Assembly (NCBI GenBank): GCA_012934845.2
Contig: WNNJ02000050.1
Span: 157,513 to 221,512 of the forward strand
Source of the DNA: Pomphorhynchus laevis
Lineage: Eukaryota > Acanthocephala > Palaeacanthocephala > Echinorhynchida > Pomphorhynchidae
Length of the DNA: 64,000 nucleotides
Direction: 5' to 3'
The notes under the pieces are model-generated. The model saw only the letters and a list, made by a program, of their open reading frames with translations, did not search any database and was not told where the DNA came from. This document shows positions 46,691 through 56,627 of the stretch, piece after piece. The stretch's first letter is position 1. Every line of letters begins with the position of its first letter. A program made the position numbers and the translations under genes.

Positions 46691-48193
46691 AAAGCCTGTC
46701 TCAGTTGGGTTTTATCGTTAAACCCAACAAAAAGCAATTTCATTCACTACATATTTCGCAAACCAGGACGCTTTATAAATCGTCGCATACGGAACCTGAA
46801 AAGACGAATATGGATAATGCGATCTGTCTTCGAATCTGGGCTGAACTGGAGATCAGACAGTCAAAATTTGAAATTAGTTAATGAATGTATAAGAGTGATC
46901 TGGCGATCGAGAAGTTTAAATGTTAGTTTTCAGTAGATATATCGACTGCTCAACGCGTTTGTGTTAATTGGTCTGTACTTATAGTTAAACAATCGACCAC
47001 CAGAAAAGTGTTTTAGATACTTGACTCAACTTTTAATTAGACAAGAATGAAATCATGATGAATCTATAAAAAATAAATTTAAGGATGTGTAAACTTTTTA
47101 ATGTAAAGATAAAAAAATGTTGACTGAGTGAATTTGTAGGTTGTACAAATTAAGTAATTTTATTTGTTTACTATGCCAATTTTATTTTTAAATTTTTTCT
47201 TTTTGAACGCTAATTTTATAATCAGCATAAGAATCGATGTTTCAGCTGAACTCATCGCGATCTCCAATTAGCTATAACCATAAACTTCGAGCTAAAATCG
47301 TAAACGATCTCAAATTAAGATATCGGGGATTATTCAATTTCCCAATAGTCAGTGCATATTAACTAAATGATAGTATATATGTAGTTAATTCATCATGTGA
47401 AAATAAAAAGTACTTTTATGTCAAAAAGCATTAAATGGCTACATTGCAATCCAATTGTTTCACAAGTGAATCTGAGAGAAATTATTATTTGATTTACAAA
47501 TTATAAAAACATATATCTCACAAAATAAAACTAAAATCGTGTCATTCATAACATTTCATCATCTTTTCAACTAGAATATCCAACGTGTAGCTTCCGGCTT
47601 TGACATTAATTCTCTCAAAGATGCAGTAAATCTGTCACATCTAAAAATAAATTAATTCTATCAAGTCATTTATCAAGAACATGATTTCTTTGAATCATTT
47701 GTGGCTTTTATATTAAATAGTAGAACACTTTACTTTGTAATTTCGTGTTATACTCTGATGCTCTAAAGTACAATTATGTTCAAATACTTTTTTGTACCTT
47801 TTTAATGATATTTTGTTTACTTTCTATTTTAATTAATTTCATATAAATAAATTTAAAAATTTAATTTTAATTTATTATTTACATTTTTATTTAATTTTAA
47901 GCTACATATATTTTTTAATCATTCATAATATAATATATTTAATATATTTTTCTATATTTCGATATTATTACATTTTTAATATTCACATATTTGTGTATTT
48001 AATAACAAAATTACAAATATTGTTTGTAAATTTTTAATTTTAATTGAACTCATTATTTCGCAATTTTTATTCAATTCATATAAATTGACTTTTATTTTAA
48101 ATTTTAAATTTTAACTTGATGTGACTTATATAAAATGTTATATAACAATAATAATTATATTATTATTTTTTATTATTATTTTTATACACACAG

Positions 48194-48361
48194 ATTAGTG
48201 AAAAATTGAATTGTTACCCGCAAATGGGTCCATATAAAGTAAACAAGTTATCTGCAATGGGTTCAACATTAATTTTGGATCACTGGTCTGTACGTGCAGA
48301 GAGAGTTGCCCTCACACATCGAGACCATCTTCGTCATTGTCGTTCTAATTCGACACCTCAA
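48194..48361 (+). CDS. Unrecognised exon-like segment inside repeat X right copy
   Basis: After a clean acceptor (TTTTTATACACACAG) an open + frame reads ISEKLNCYPQMGPYKVNKLS, AMGSTLILDHWSVRAERVAL and THRDHLRHCRSNSTPQ, then VENTIV. The composition is far from the AT-rich flanks and looks like conserved protein. The end is uncertain: possible donors are CAA|GTTGAA near 48,361 and GTT|GTAATT near 48,382. The block is absent from the left copy of X and from the 36.6 kb relative. It could be an exon of the same + strand gene as the one at 35.9 kb. Family not recognised. Confidence 0.45.
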
Positions 48362-49798
48362 GTTGAAAATACAATCGTTGTAATTTTCCTTCGATTTTAT
48401 ATAACAATTATTTATAATTACTTAAAAAACTATAATAATTACTTAAGCGATTATAAAATCCTATATATGTAATCTTTTATAAACATAAATTATACAAAAT
48501 CTTATATTTATATTTATATGATCTTAAATCTTATATTTATACATTAATAATTTATATATTAATATATTTATATATATATTAATATATATATAATTATTTA
48601 TTAAAATTAATTTGTATTAATATTTTTTCAACAAAAAATTCTTGGTGAAAAAATATACTCACATTTTCTAATGTAAGTATATTTTCTTAATTTCCAACGT
48701 GACTATACTTTCTTAATATCCAACGTTACTATACTTTCTTAGCTTCAAGAAAGTATAGTTCTATACTTTCTTAGCTTCAAGAGAGTATATTTCTTAGCTT
48801 CTTTGTGTATTTGTCTCCTTTTATAACCACTGAAATTTATAGTTTTACAAGGTCATAGTGATAATTCGAATATTTCTAGAGATGATCATTCTTTCTAAGC
48901 TTCAATTTTAATTAGTATCGTTTCTCACGCAGATAACGCGCAGAACACGCGTGAAACCATAGATCGGACATATTTGAATGTTTTATACATTTTGTATATC
49001 ACGATACAGCTTTATTTTTATAAATTGATATAAACTCATAAATTCGAGTAGTCAATGTCCATTGGAATTCGATTTGAACGTACAAATTGTAGTCCCGAAG
49101 AGATATTCAACATGATAATATTTCCAGAACTTCTACACCATGATCATATTCTAAGATGGCATTATTGTATCTTAGCCAAATCAAAGGTTTCAATTCTTGT
49201 CTACTAATGAAAGTGACATAACTTCTATGACATAATATCTGATAATTATTTAATAATTATCAGAAATAGCAAAAATTTGTTAAGCCTGCCCCAAAAAATC
49301 TAAATCGAGTAATTACAAATTACGAACAATATTTTGTGATGTGTTTGTTTGATCGCAGTGTTCAAGAGCATCTGATGGATGACAACACGAATGGGATGAC
49401 AAATTCCATTGTTTTACATGTAGTACATGCATGACCATTCCTATGTAGGTTATAAAGTGTATAGCTACTGTATCCGACTCTTATTGATAAAAGAAAGGAT
49501 TATTAAATATCAAAACAATTTTAATTGATATGATATATCAATTAAAAAATCTAATTAATAATTTATAAATTATAAATAAATGATAATAAATGCTACGTCA
49601 TGATGATAATAATGGACGTCATGCTTAAATAGCGTACATTATTAAGTTTAAATTTTAAGAAATATATCTTACTTTATATTTTTGTTAAACCTCACAAAAG
49701 ATAAACCTATGACACCTTATTTTTAAAGCTGCATTTTATTTTCTTCTCATTTTCTTTAAAAAAGAAAATGAGAAGTTTTAAATTTGGAGAAGACAAAC

Positions 49799-49928
49799 CT
49801 TATCGGCTGATTTAAATTGTAGTAAGGATTTTTCAAAACAACATCAGAATATATTATGTATGCTTGTTTAAGGAAATGAGCGCAGCTGTTCGGGGATTCC
49901 TTATCAGAAATCGCTACGAATTTGATTC
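49799..49928 (-). CDS. TRAPPC4: TRAPPC4 exon 4
   Basis: From acceptor CTGTTTTTAG to donor ATAAG|GTTTGT. It encodes IKFVAISDKESPNSCAHFLK, then QAYIIYSDVVLKNPYYNLNQ and PIR. IYSDxxLKNPFYxLxxPIR is the most conserved block of TRAPPC4. A hairpin (CTTCTCATTTTCTTT / AAAGAAAATGAGAAG) follows within about 30-60 nt. Confidence 0.9.
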
Positions 49929-50590
49929 CTAAAAACAGTTTTGTTTTAGTAAATAGTTACTTATTTTTTACCTGTCGGACTAGTAAGGACATCCACCTTT
50001 GTTGTCAGGGATTTTATCTGTAATATGTAAGCATCTTGCTTGTCATCAGGAGCATTAATACGAGGCAGCTTATCATTTATGGCGGTTATTCTAAATGAAT
50101 AGGACAGCTAAATGGACAACGGCCCAGAACGAAACTAACAACCAACGTGTGAAGTAATCCACTAAGAATAAGCTGCTCATCATCTGCTAACGCGGATCTA
50201 CAAACCGTCAATATTAACGGGTAATGATCCGGATTCTTAACAAAGTCCTGTACAAATCCATGTGAATCCCCGAGATCACCGTCCATTGTTCGCAACAGCT
50301 TATCATTTACCGATAATATCTGAGCTGAATTAGTACTGTCGAGTCGATTTACGTCGTCTAAACCAGTGCGAATTTAAAAATAAGGCACATCCGCATAACT
50401 ACATACTTGAGTCTAACTTAACTTGGATGCAGGGAAATGATCGACCAAAAACCCCGGCTGATATAATAGGAGGTTCATTTGAATTTTTAAAAGTAATAGT
50501 ATCACGTTGAGCTTGACTCGTATGAGGTTCATCAATGCAGTACAGAAGGCTACCGAATTTATTAATTATCATGAAAGTAAAAATAGCCAT
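49799..50590 (-). CDS. TRAPPC4: Trafficking protein particle complex subunit 4 (Trs23/synbindin), 4 exons recovered
   Basis: Subunit of the TRAPP tethering complexes that act as Rab1 exchange factor on ER-Golgi vesicles. Exons on the minus strand are 50,590-50,407, 50,357-50,147, 50,090-49,972 and 49,928-49,799. Introns are 49, 56 and 43 nt, and all phases join in frame. The N-terminus MAIFTFMIINKFGSLLYCID matches the longin-type start of the family (MAIFxxxxxNKxGxLIYxxD). FVKNPDHYPLIL, DDEQLILSGLLHT, TSPTGIKFVAISD and QAYIIYSDVVLKNPYYNLNQ-PIR follow in family order. The last exon (PIR-CELFD... in others) is not securely found. A site at 49,38x (ATCCATCAG|ATGC) gives R-C and then a stop after one more residue. 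The start is the first ATG, 5' of which no coding is seen. Confidence 0.85.
49972..50090 (-). CDS. TRAPPC4: TRAPPC4 exon 3
   Basis: From acceptor CCTATTCATTTAG to donor GACAG|GTAAAA. It encodes ITAINDKLPRINAPDDKQDA, then YILQIKSLTTKVDVLTSPTG (last codon shared). TxTG directly before IKFV is the family's loop into the C-terminal longin part. Confidence 0.82.
50147..50357 (-). CDS. TRAPPC4: TRAPPC4 exon 2
   Basis: From acceptor CACTGGTTTAG to a weak donor CACAC|GTTGGT, chosen because it alone gives the phase needed by exon 3. It encodes NDVNRLDSTNSAQILSVNDK, LLRTMDGDLGDSHGFVQDFV, KNPDHYPLILTVCRSALADD and EQLILSGLLHT. The (N/T)PxxYPxxL and EQL.L.S..H motifs are characteristic of TRAPPC4. Confidence 0.8.
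50407..50590 (-). CDS. TRAPPC4: TRAPPC4 exon 1 (start codon at 50,590)
   Basis: It starts ATGGCTATTTTTACTTTCAT and ends GACTCA-A at the strong donor A|GTATGT: 61 codons plus one base. It encodes the first longin strands and a diverged insertion rich in Asn/Ser/Pro. Confidence 0.85.
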
Positions 50591-50639
50591 GTTTTAAGTG
50601 GTTCGGATTCCTTGCTGCCACAGAGAGATAGGGTAACTA

Positions 50640-51590
50640 AATGTTATCTAGAAAAATCAAAGGTGTGATTTTATTATAAGCAAATATCATAAAATTTAAT
50701 TCAATTAATAATGTCAAATGTATAGTTAAAATGCACTAAACTCCTAACAGTTTTGTCTTTGATAAAATAAAGACAAAAATAAAATATTTGTCTTTTATAA
50801 AATAAAACACATTTTGATAAAATATTTTACTAATAAAATCATTACTTTATTTACTTATTTACTAATTTATGTATATATGAGTGGTAATTAATGTACGTAT
50901 TTAACATTTTTTTATTTCCTAAAATTTACAGCAAGATATTGTAATGTTGCTGTAATCGAAATACTGTAAATCTACAAAAATAATAATTGAAAATTTTGAA
51001 GTTTTTCGATAAATCACAAAATATCAAAAATATTTTAAGAAATATTTTGAAATTTTTAAAATTTGAATTGAAACAATTTGCTTATTTTTCTCAAAATAAA
51101 TTTTAACATTTTTGACAAAATAAAAATATACCAACAACAAAATCAGATATCTGGAATATAAGAACTTTATTAAAATCAAATAAATTTTTACAAATTTATC
51201 AATTACCATTTGGAATGCATTGCACATACTGTTTGCTTCAGTTTATCCAACGCATTTACGTTAGTTAACAGATAGTAATTTCACATTTATTTGTGAAATT
51301 ACTAATTACGAACCATAAATTATCCGGGTGATTTTATATGAATCATTTAAGTGTGATTTATAGCCACACACAGTAAATGTGTTGCTATACAAGGAAATTA
51401 AATGAAAATAATCATTCCGTTTATAACATTTAATTGTAGATTTTACTAATTATAAGACAAATTAAGAACTCATTAGAGAACCTGGGTTTAATTTTGTAGC
51501 AATTCATATATAACAGATGCGAGGTATTGATCTATCAATTTAGATACGTGACGGGCTCTTAGAATTTGTATGATGACTCGAATCTTATAC
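50640..51590. other. AT-rich spacer upstream of TRAPPC4
   Basis: Intergenic sequence that must hold the TRAPPC4 promoter. No motif can be singled out. The short ORF at 51,227-51,024 is low-complexity. Confidence 0.35.
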
Positions 51591-51591
51591 T

Positions 51592-51631
51592 ACAATAGTT
51601 ACTTTTAAAACATTTTAAAAGTAACTATTGT
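51592..51631. other. Perfect hairpin, 19-bp arms, 2-nt loop
   Basis: ACAATAGTTACTTTTAAAA, then CA, then TTTTAAAAGTAACTATTGT. It is isolated in AT-rich sequence 50 bp before the 13-bp minisatellite. Confidence 0.85.
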
Positions 51632-51684
51632 GATATCATTTAATAAAAGAATATTAAACTTTATATAAAACTTTAATAATTTTT

Positions 51685-51937
51685 GTAATATAAAGCCGTA
51701 ATATAAAGCTGTAATATAAAGCCGTAATATAAAGCCGTAATATAAAGCCGTAATATAAAGCCGTAATATAAAGCCGTAATATAAAGCCGTAATATAAAGC
51801 CGTAATATAAAGCCGTAATATAAAGCCGTAATATAAAGCCGTAATATAAAGCCGTAATATAAAGCCGTAATATAAAGCCGTAATATAAAGCCGTAATATA
51901 AAGCCGTAATATAAAGCCGTAATATAAAGCCGTAATA
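51685..51937 (+). repeat. 13-bp minisatellite, ~19 copies
   Basis: The unit is GCCGTAATATAAA. All copies are identical except the first two, where a CTG replaces CCG or the start is truncated. The near-perfect homogeneity indicates recent expansion. Because 13 is not a multiple of 3, the open frame of 114 codons on the minus strand repeats only every 39 nt and is not a gene. Confidence 0.95.
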
Positions 51938-52900
51938 TATATGATTCAGGTTGTAAGCATAACATTAATTCTATAAATTTTGAATATAACTTTGCCAACT
52001 GATTGCCAGCGAGTTCAAAGATCCATATTTTTCATTGTACTCGACTATAAGAAAATCAAACCTAGGCGGTATTGCTACGATGAGTAAACTACATATCAAT
52101 TGCCGAAATAAATGGAAGTCTAAAATTGTTTATGTTAACTAATGAGACTTTCATTTTGCTTTTTAATTGATTTTTATTAAATGCTTGTAGCTTAACGCTG
52201 TAAAATAATTATCAACAGCGTCTTAAAAACTAAAAGATTCACTCTTTACAAGAAAGATCTAAGTAAACTTATCTTTTCTTTTATGGCAAAAGATAAAAGT
52301 TAAGGCAAAAGACAATATTAAATGCAAAAGACAGTATTCTGGTAAAAAACAAATGTTAAAGGAAACAATATCTAAATAAGCAAACTAATGGAAGTTAATT
52401 TCGGATACCTCATAACTTAAGTTAGTTACATCAATTATTTCTTTAAGATTCTGTTTTGCAAAAATTCTGTTTATATTCTGGCTAAAAATTCACAGAACGC
52501 GAATTCTAAACGCTTATCGATATTTTTTAATTATTATATTAATTTATTTGTTTTACCATTTATTTATTACTTTTGAAATTATTTAAATTTAAATTTTGAA
52601 AATTTAAAACGTGTTAGATAATAGATTAATTGACACAATTCGAGCTGCATAAAATAAATTAATTAAAGAAATACATTTATTCTGCAATTGTCAGATATTT
52701 TCAAAGTTGTCTACATGTGCCAAAACGTCAATGTTAATAATGTGGTTCTTTATGCTTTCACACCGCACTATATATTTTAAAGGCATAAACAACAAATAAA
52801 TTTTTAAAAGTGTAGAAAACACTTTTATTGATATATACAAAATATTAAGAATATGAAATAACTATAACAAATTTCGTTCATATTGGTTTCGTTAACAAAA
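51938..52900. other. AT-rich spacer, nothing recognised
   Basis: A few short AAAAGACAA-type repeats near 52,270-52,360. No coding was seen. Confidence 0.4.
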
Positions 52901-52902
52901 TC

Positions 52903-53275
52903 AATATTGATGATAAAGAAGGTGTATATCTAGATATGAACATTAAATTAACATTTACTAAAACTACTTTTAATTTATATCGAAAGGTGACATTTTAAAT
53001 TTACAAGAAACATATTTTTGCATGAGCATTCATGCATACCATATAATATAAAATATAATACATTAAATAATGAAATTTTAAGAATTGCAACAATATGTAA
53101 TGATATTGGTTTTCTTCAAAATCATTTAAATAATTTAATAGATACATATTTTAAACTAGGTTACTATAAAAATAACATCAAGCAGAAAATAGTAAAATAT
53201 ATAAATCAACACAATAATATAAAGAATAAATTTAAACTCTTAAGTGGCAAATTTTTATGGATGGATAATAAATAA
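52903..53275 (+). pseudogene. RT C-terminal tail, Penelope-like element fragment
   Basis: Two adjacent + frames read NIDDKEGVYLDMNIKLTFTK then TTFNLYRKVTF, and then HEHSCIPYNIKYNTLNNEIL, RIATICNDIGFLQNHLNNLI and DTYFKLGYYKNNIKQKIVKY. The pattern FLD..I........YRK.T......H..S.HP...K...I..E..R....C......F......L...F...GYP...I resembles the end of the RT domain in Penelope-like elements. One frame change separates the parts. There is no GIY-YIG endonuclease downstream in this window. The AT-rich codon usage is like the host's. Confidence 0.5.
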
Positions 53276-53339
53276 TATACTTTGTATTAGAATAAGATAC
53301 TAGATAGTTTTATCAGAGGAAATACATCATTAGCATGTA

Positions 53340-53640
53340 TTTGGCCCCGCTGCTATGCTGGGTAGAGGAGTTAGGGGCCGAAACCTGATAACATAGCAGT
53401 TCCTCCTGATGACCTCTAATCCTTATTCTGATACATAGTTTGTTATCTATTAGTCAATTCATAAAAATGACGTTAATTTTTAATTTCAATTTTTATTTTA
53501 ACTTGAATTAAATTATAAAAAATCTTAAAACAATTATTAATTTCATTATTTGATTATTAAATTTTGATTTAGCATTATTATGTTTTGTTTATTTTATAAT
53601 TATATTAAATACGTAGACTCAGTTAGCTGATTTGATTGGC
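53340..53640 (+). repeat. Dispersed repeat family Y, copy 5 (+)
   Basis: GGCCCCGCTGCTATGCTGGG, TAGAGGAGTTAGGGGCCGAA, ACCTGATAACATAGCAGTTC and the shared tail ending GTAGACTCAGTTAGCTGATT. The first 35 bases form an imperfect palindrome (GGCCCC...GGGGCC). It follows 64 bp after the RT tail. Confidence 0.8.
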
Positions 53641-53699
53641 ATTATTTTTGAACTTCAATTCTGTAAGATTTCCAGAAATCATGTAAATATTCTTAGTCA

Positions 53700-54530
53700 A
53701 TATTGTATCATCAATCTAATTTTCGCATAGAGTTAGATATACAAGTGGGTATATTCTTTCTATTTCCCAACCCCGAATTGACTCTACATTTGCCACTGAT
53801 TGTGATTGTTCAAGGATTAATGCAGGCCCGTATTAACGTATTAGGTATTCGGTCAAGAGAAAATACAACACATTGTGTCTGTTTCAATAATCCCGAAAAC
53901 TCAATGTACTTCTGCATAACATCCAGTATTATAGTTTTTCGACACAACAGAGACTCATTAATCACTACAAACTTCGATGTACCATTTCGATTTAGCTACC
54001 CAACATCAAATCATAAATCTAAAGATCTTCTTGACATAAAGAAGATCATGTTGCAAATCGTGATTTTGACATTTAAATCATATGTACAAACATATGATAT
54101 TATTGTGTCTGAATGAATTAATTAACTTTACTTTTTTAGTATTACACATAAACAGGTAAGTTTAAACCTGCATGCTTTTTTACAACCATTTGTCGAGAAG
54201 CTTAACTTGTGATGCGCCTAACACAGACGCCTAGCCTTAATGTGGAGTTTCAATCTTAGTCTACTCATCACTACAAATTAGTCTTATAAGTGTGGTCACG
54301 TAGCAACAAAACTTCGACAGTACTTGATCCTTAGCATACTAATGAAAGGAATTTGCCAAACGCACGCTCCTCCAATGGTTACCAGCCTTACATCTGATAC
54401 GGTTTGCAAGCATTGGTTTAAAATAGTATCATCAATCTCTACAGCCTTCGATGTACTATTTTCATCAAATCAGAAATCTAAAGATATTCTTGGCATAAAA
54501 AACGGCACTGCAAGCAACAATTAGAGACAG
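53700..54530 (+). repeat. Fragmented repeat: one arm of family Z plus an internal duplication
   Basis: 54,156-54,440 (AAACCTGCATGCTTTTTTAC, CACAGACGCCTAGCC, CTACTCATCACTACAAA, ACCAGCCTTACATCTGA) is a diverged single arm of the foldback at 56.7-57.4 kb. Flanking it, TTCGATGTACxATTT and AAATCTAAAGATxTTCTTGx-CATAAA occur at about 53,970-54,050 and again at 54,448-54,500, so the arm may have inserted into a duplicated segment. The 137-codon frame at 53,703 has no recognisable motif. Confidence 0.55.
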
Positions 54531-54803
54531 AATTATCTTTAGCCCAAATAATAATATCCTTTAAAAAATTTAATATCTTTAAAATAGAAATGTTTTAACA
54601 TTTATATCTTTTCTAAGATGCTGTTTCTAGATTTTATCGAGCATTTTTAGTTTACATAAATTGCTTTATTATATATTTCATTATATAAAATTATTTTAAT
54701 TTTTATAAAATTATGATTACCGGATTAGATTATAACTAATAAGTAAACAATTAAATAATTACATAATTAAATAATTACATTATAACAAGTTTTTACCATT
54801 TGT

Positions 54804-55105
54804 AAATTTTGCATAGACATTTTATCCTTTTAACAACTGTTTTTAACAATTCCCGCTGGAATGTGCTAGGTCGCCCGTAAATTACACGTGCCAATATTTC
54901 GGTCATATATATTGACTATCATCAGAGTATCTAAAATATAAAATCATTAAAATAAATTCACTTTGCTGTTCAATAAATTCACTTTGCTGTTCACTTTGCT
55001 GTTCATCACAAAAACATTTTCACGTGGAATTTACGGGCGACTTGCACATTCTAGCGAGAATTGTTTAAAACAGTTATTAAAAGGATAAAATGGTTATGCA
55101 AAATT
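54804..55105. mobile_element. MITE-like palindrome, arms ~85 bp, with short internal repeats
   Basis: AATTTTGCATAGACATTTTA, TCCTTTTAACAACTGTTTTT, AACAATTCCCGCTGGAATGT and the GTCGCCCGTAAATT-CACGTG end pair with CACGTGGAATTTACGGGCGA, CTTGCACATTCTAGCGAGAA, TTGTTTAAAACAGTTATTAA and AAGGATAAAATGGTTATGCA. The loop holds three AATTCACTTTGCTGTTC-like units. Confidence 0.88.
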
Positions 55106-56564
55106 CAAAGCGATATTACGTTTCCTGATATCGATTTATTAAGTACTTTCCTATGGTACAGCAATTGCGTTTCTTGATTTATAAATTTTGTTTCCTTTAC
55201 GCTTTATCGTCGAATTACATCCCGTAATTTGAAGATTACATGAGGCCCCCGTGAAAATTTTAGCAGAGTGCAATTATACTCTGTTTTTAAAGTTTGCGAC
55301 TAAGTCTCGCAGGAATGTTTTGAAAAACAAGAAATCGCTGTAATGCTATATTAATATTGTTTGCGACCAGGTTAGGTAGCTCCTAACAAAATTTGATCAT
55401 ACAAAATTTAATAATTTGTACTCATTAATAAGTTAATGGTCTCACAAAATTTGTGCGTTTTTCTATCTTACTACTCAATGATTAGATGATAATCATTTTT
55501 TTAATCATTAATTAATGATTAAATTAATTTAATTAATTAAATTAATTAATTTATTAATTATTCTAATCATTTTTTTTAATGATTAGATGATCATTAAAAA
55601 ATGATCAACCGTACTCTCCCGACATCACAAATTCTGCGGATGCAAACTCTATAGATTTAGTGTACATTCTGAATCTGGTTTTGCTTTCGCGATAAGACTT
55701 TGGTAGAATAAACTTTAAAGTTACAGCATATTTCAAGTTAAAGTGTAAATCAGATGAATTTTACGTCATGAGCAGTATTCCGCCGATTGAACCTAAAGTG
55801 AACAATCCAGGTAACTGAGATTGCAAAATATTAGGTTCAATTTGTTCGCTTATTGAATAACCTTGTTAAAAATGTGAACCCTAGCCAATAGCAAGTAATT
55901 AATTACAAGGTGTAAAATTACAAGACGATATTATTATTTATTAAATATATTAATAAAGTTTATATTTTAATAAAATTTATTATTTGTTAAGATACATTGT
56001 TGTATCATCATACCATATCTAAATCACATCCTTATTGAATATTTTGGTGTGATCTACTTTTATATGATAGATCACATATATATGACATGTGATCTACTTT
56101 TAAATGTTGTGATCAACATTTAAAAGTTGTTTGATAAATGATAGCAATTCATATAAAATACAAACAAATTTGAATATTATATTTAATTATATTTAGTATA
56201 AATAATAATTAATTTACAACAGAAAAATAGTAAATCATATGCATCATTGGTAATTGTGTTAAAACTAAATATTAATTGTCATTAATAATTAATTAATTTA
56301 ATTAATTAATTTATTTATAATTTAATATGTTTAATTAATTTTTAAATCTTAATTAAATTTATTATTGATATATTGTATTAATTATTAAGTTTAAATAAAT
56401 TCTTGATATATAATAATGCATCTCTACATTGCAGGTGTTCATTGAATTATTCAAATTTATTGATCTAAAAATGTTGAAAAAAGATTGCTTATATGCGACG
56501 AAAGTCAGTATGATTTTGCGAAATTACATAGTACATACATTTCCAGTTATAATTAGGTAAATTT
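55106..56564. other. Intergenic AT-rich region downstream of the helicase gene
   Basis: A cluster of AT palindromes lies at 55,470-55,610 (TGATTAGATGAT...ATCATCTAATCA-type). GATCTACTTTTA / TGTGATCAACATTTAAAAGT repeats occur near 56,050-56,130. No coding was seen. Confidence 0.4.
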
Positions 56565-56627
56565 CTAATCATTCAAAGACAATTCATCAATTGACTCACT
56601 CAAATTCGACATTCCTCTAACAGACAT
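56565..56627 (-). CDS. DDX28: DDX28 probable last exon
   Basis: After acceptor CATTTTCTATTTAG the phase-0 frame reads MSVRGMSNLSESIDELSLND then TAG. It directly continues the phase of the motif VI exon and gives a C-terminal tail of the length expected. The acceptor and immediate stop fit, but the tail sequence is not conserved, so this exon is less certain than the others. Confidence 0.6.
   Translation of the reverse strand: MSVRGMSNLSESIDELSLND

Larger units (their letters stand above)
46015..49150 (-). repeat. Repeat X, right copy (inverted relative to 17.0-20.6 kb)
   Basis: Reverse-complement match to 17,030-20,645. The inner end is TTGGATAGACTCTTGGATAG...CCGAAGATTCG, then the tandem array, then 1.3 kb of near identity (46,700-47,990). 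After an altered middle section (48,150-48,620) the outer part holds the GTGACTATACTTTCTTAATA-type repeats, TTTCTCACGC, CACGCGTGAAAC and GAATTCGATTTGAACG. It has fewer array units than the left copy and a 200-bp exon-like block that the left copy lacks. Confidence 0.85.

Noticed and set aside
17030-49150. One giant transposon bounded by 3 kb terminal inverted repeats (Polinton-like or similar)
   Set aside because: The final UFSP2 exon lies just outside the left copy and the rest of that gene inside. The interior also holds unrelated host exons and several LINEs, and no capsid, integrase or polymerase B genes were seen. Two independent insertions explain the pattern better.
51654-51998. 114-codon repetitive ORF over the minisatellite
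   Set aside because: The frame is open only because the 13-bp unit lacks stops in all phases. The repeated peptide has a 39-nt period and no other coding signal.
53703-54116. 137-codon + strand ORF as a gene
   Set aside because: It runs into sequence duplicated at 54.45-54.52 kb and has no recognisable domain, so it was treated as part of a repeat cluster.
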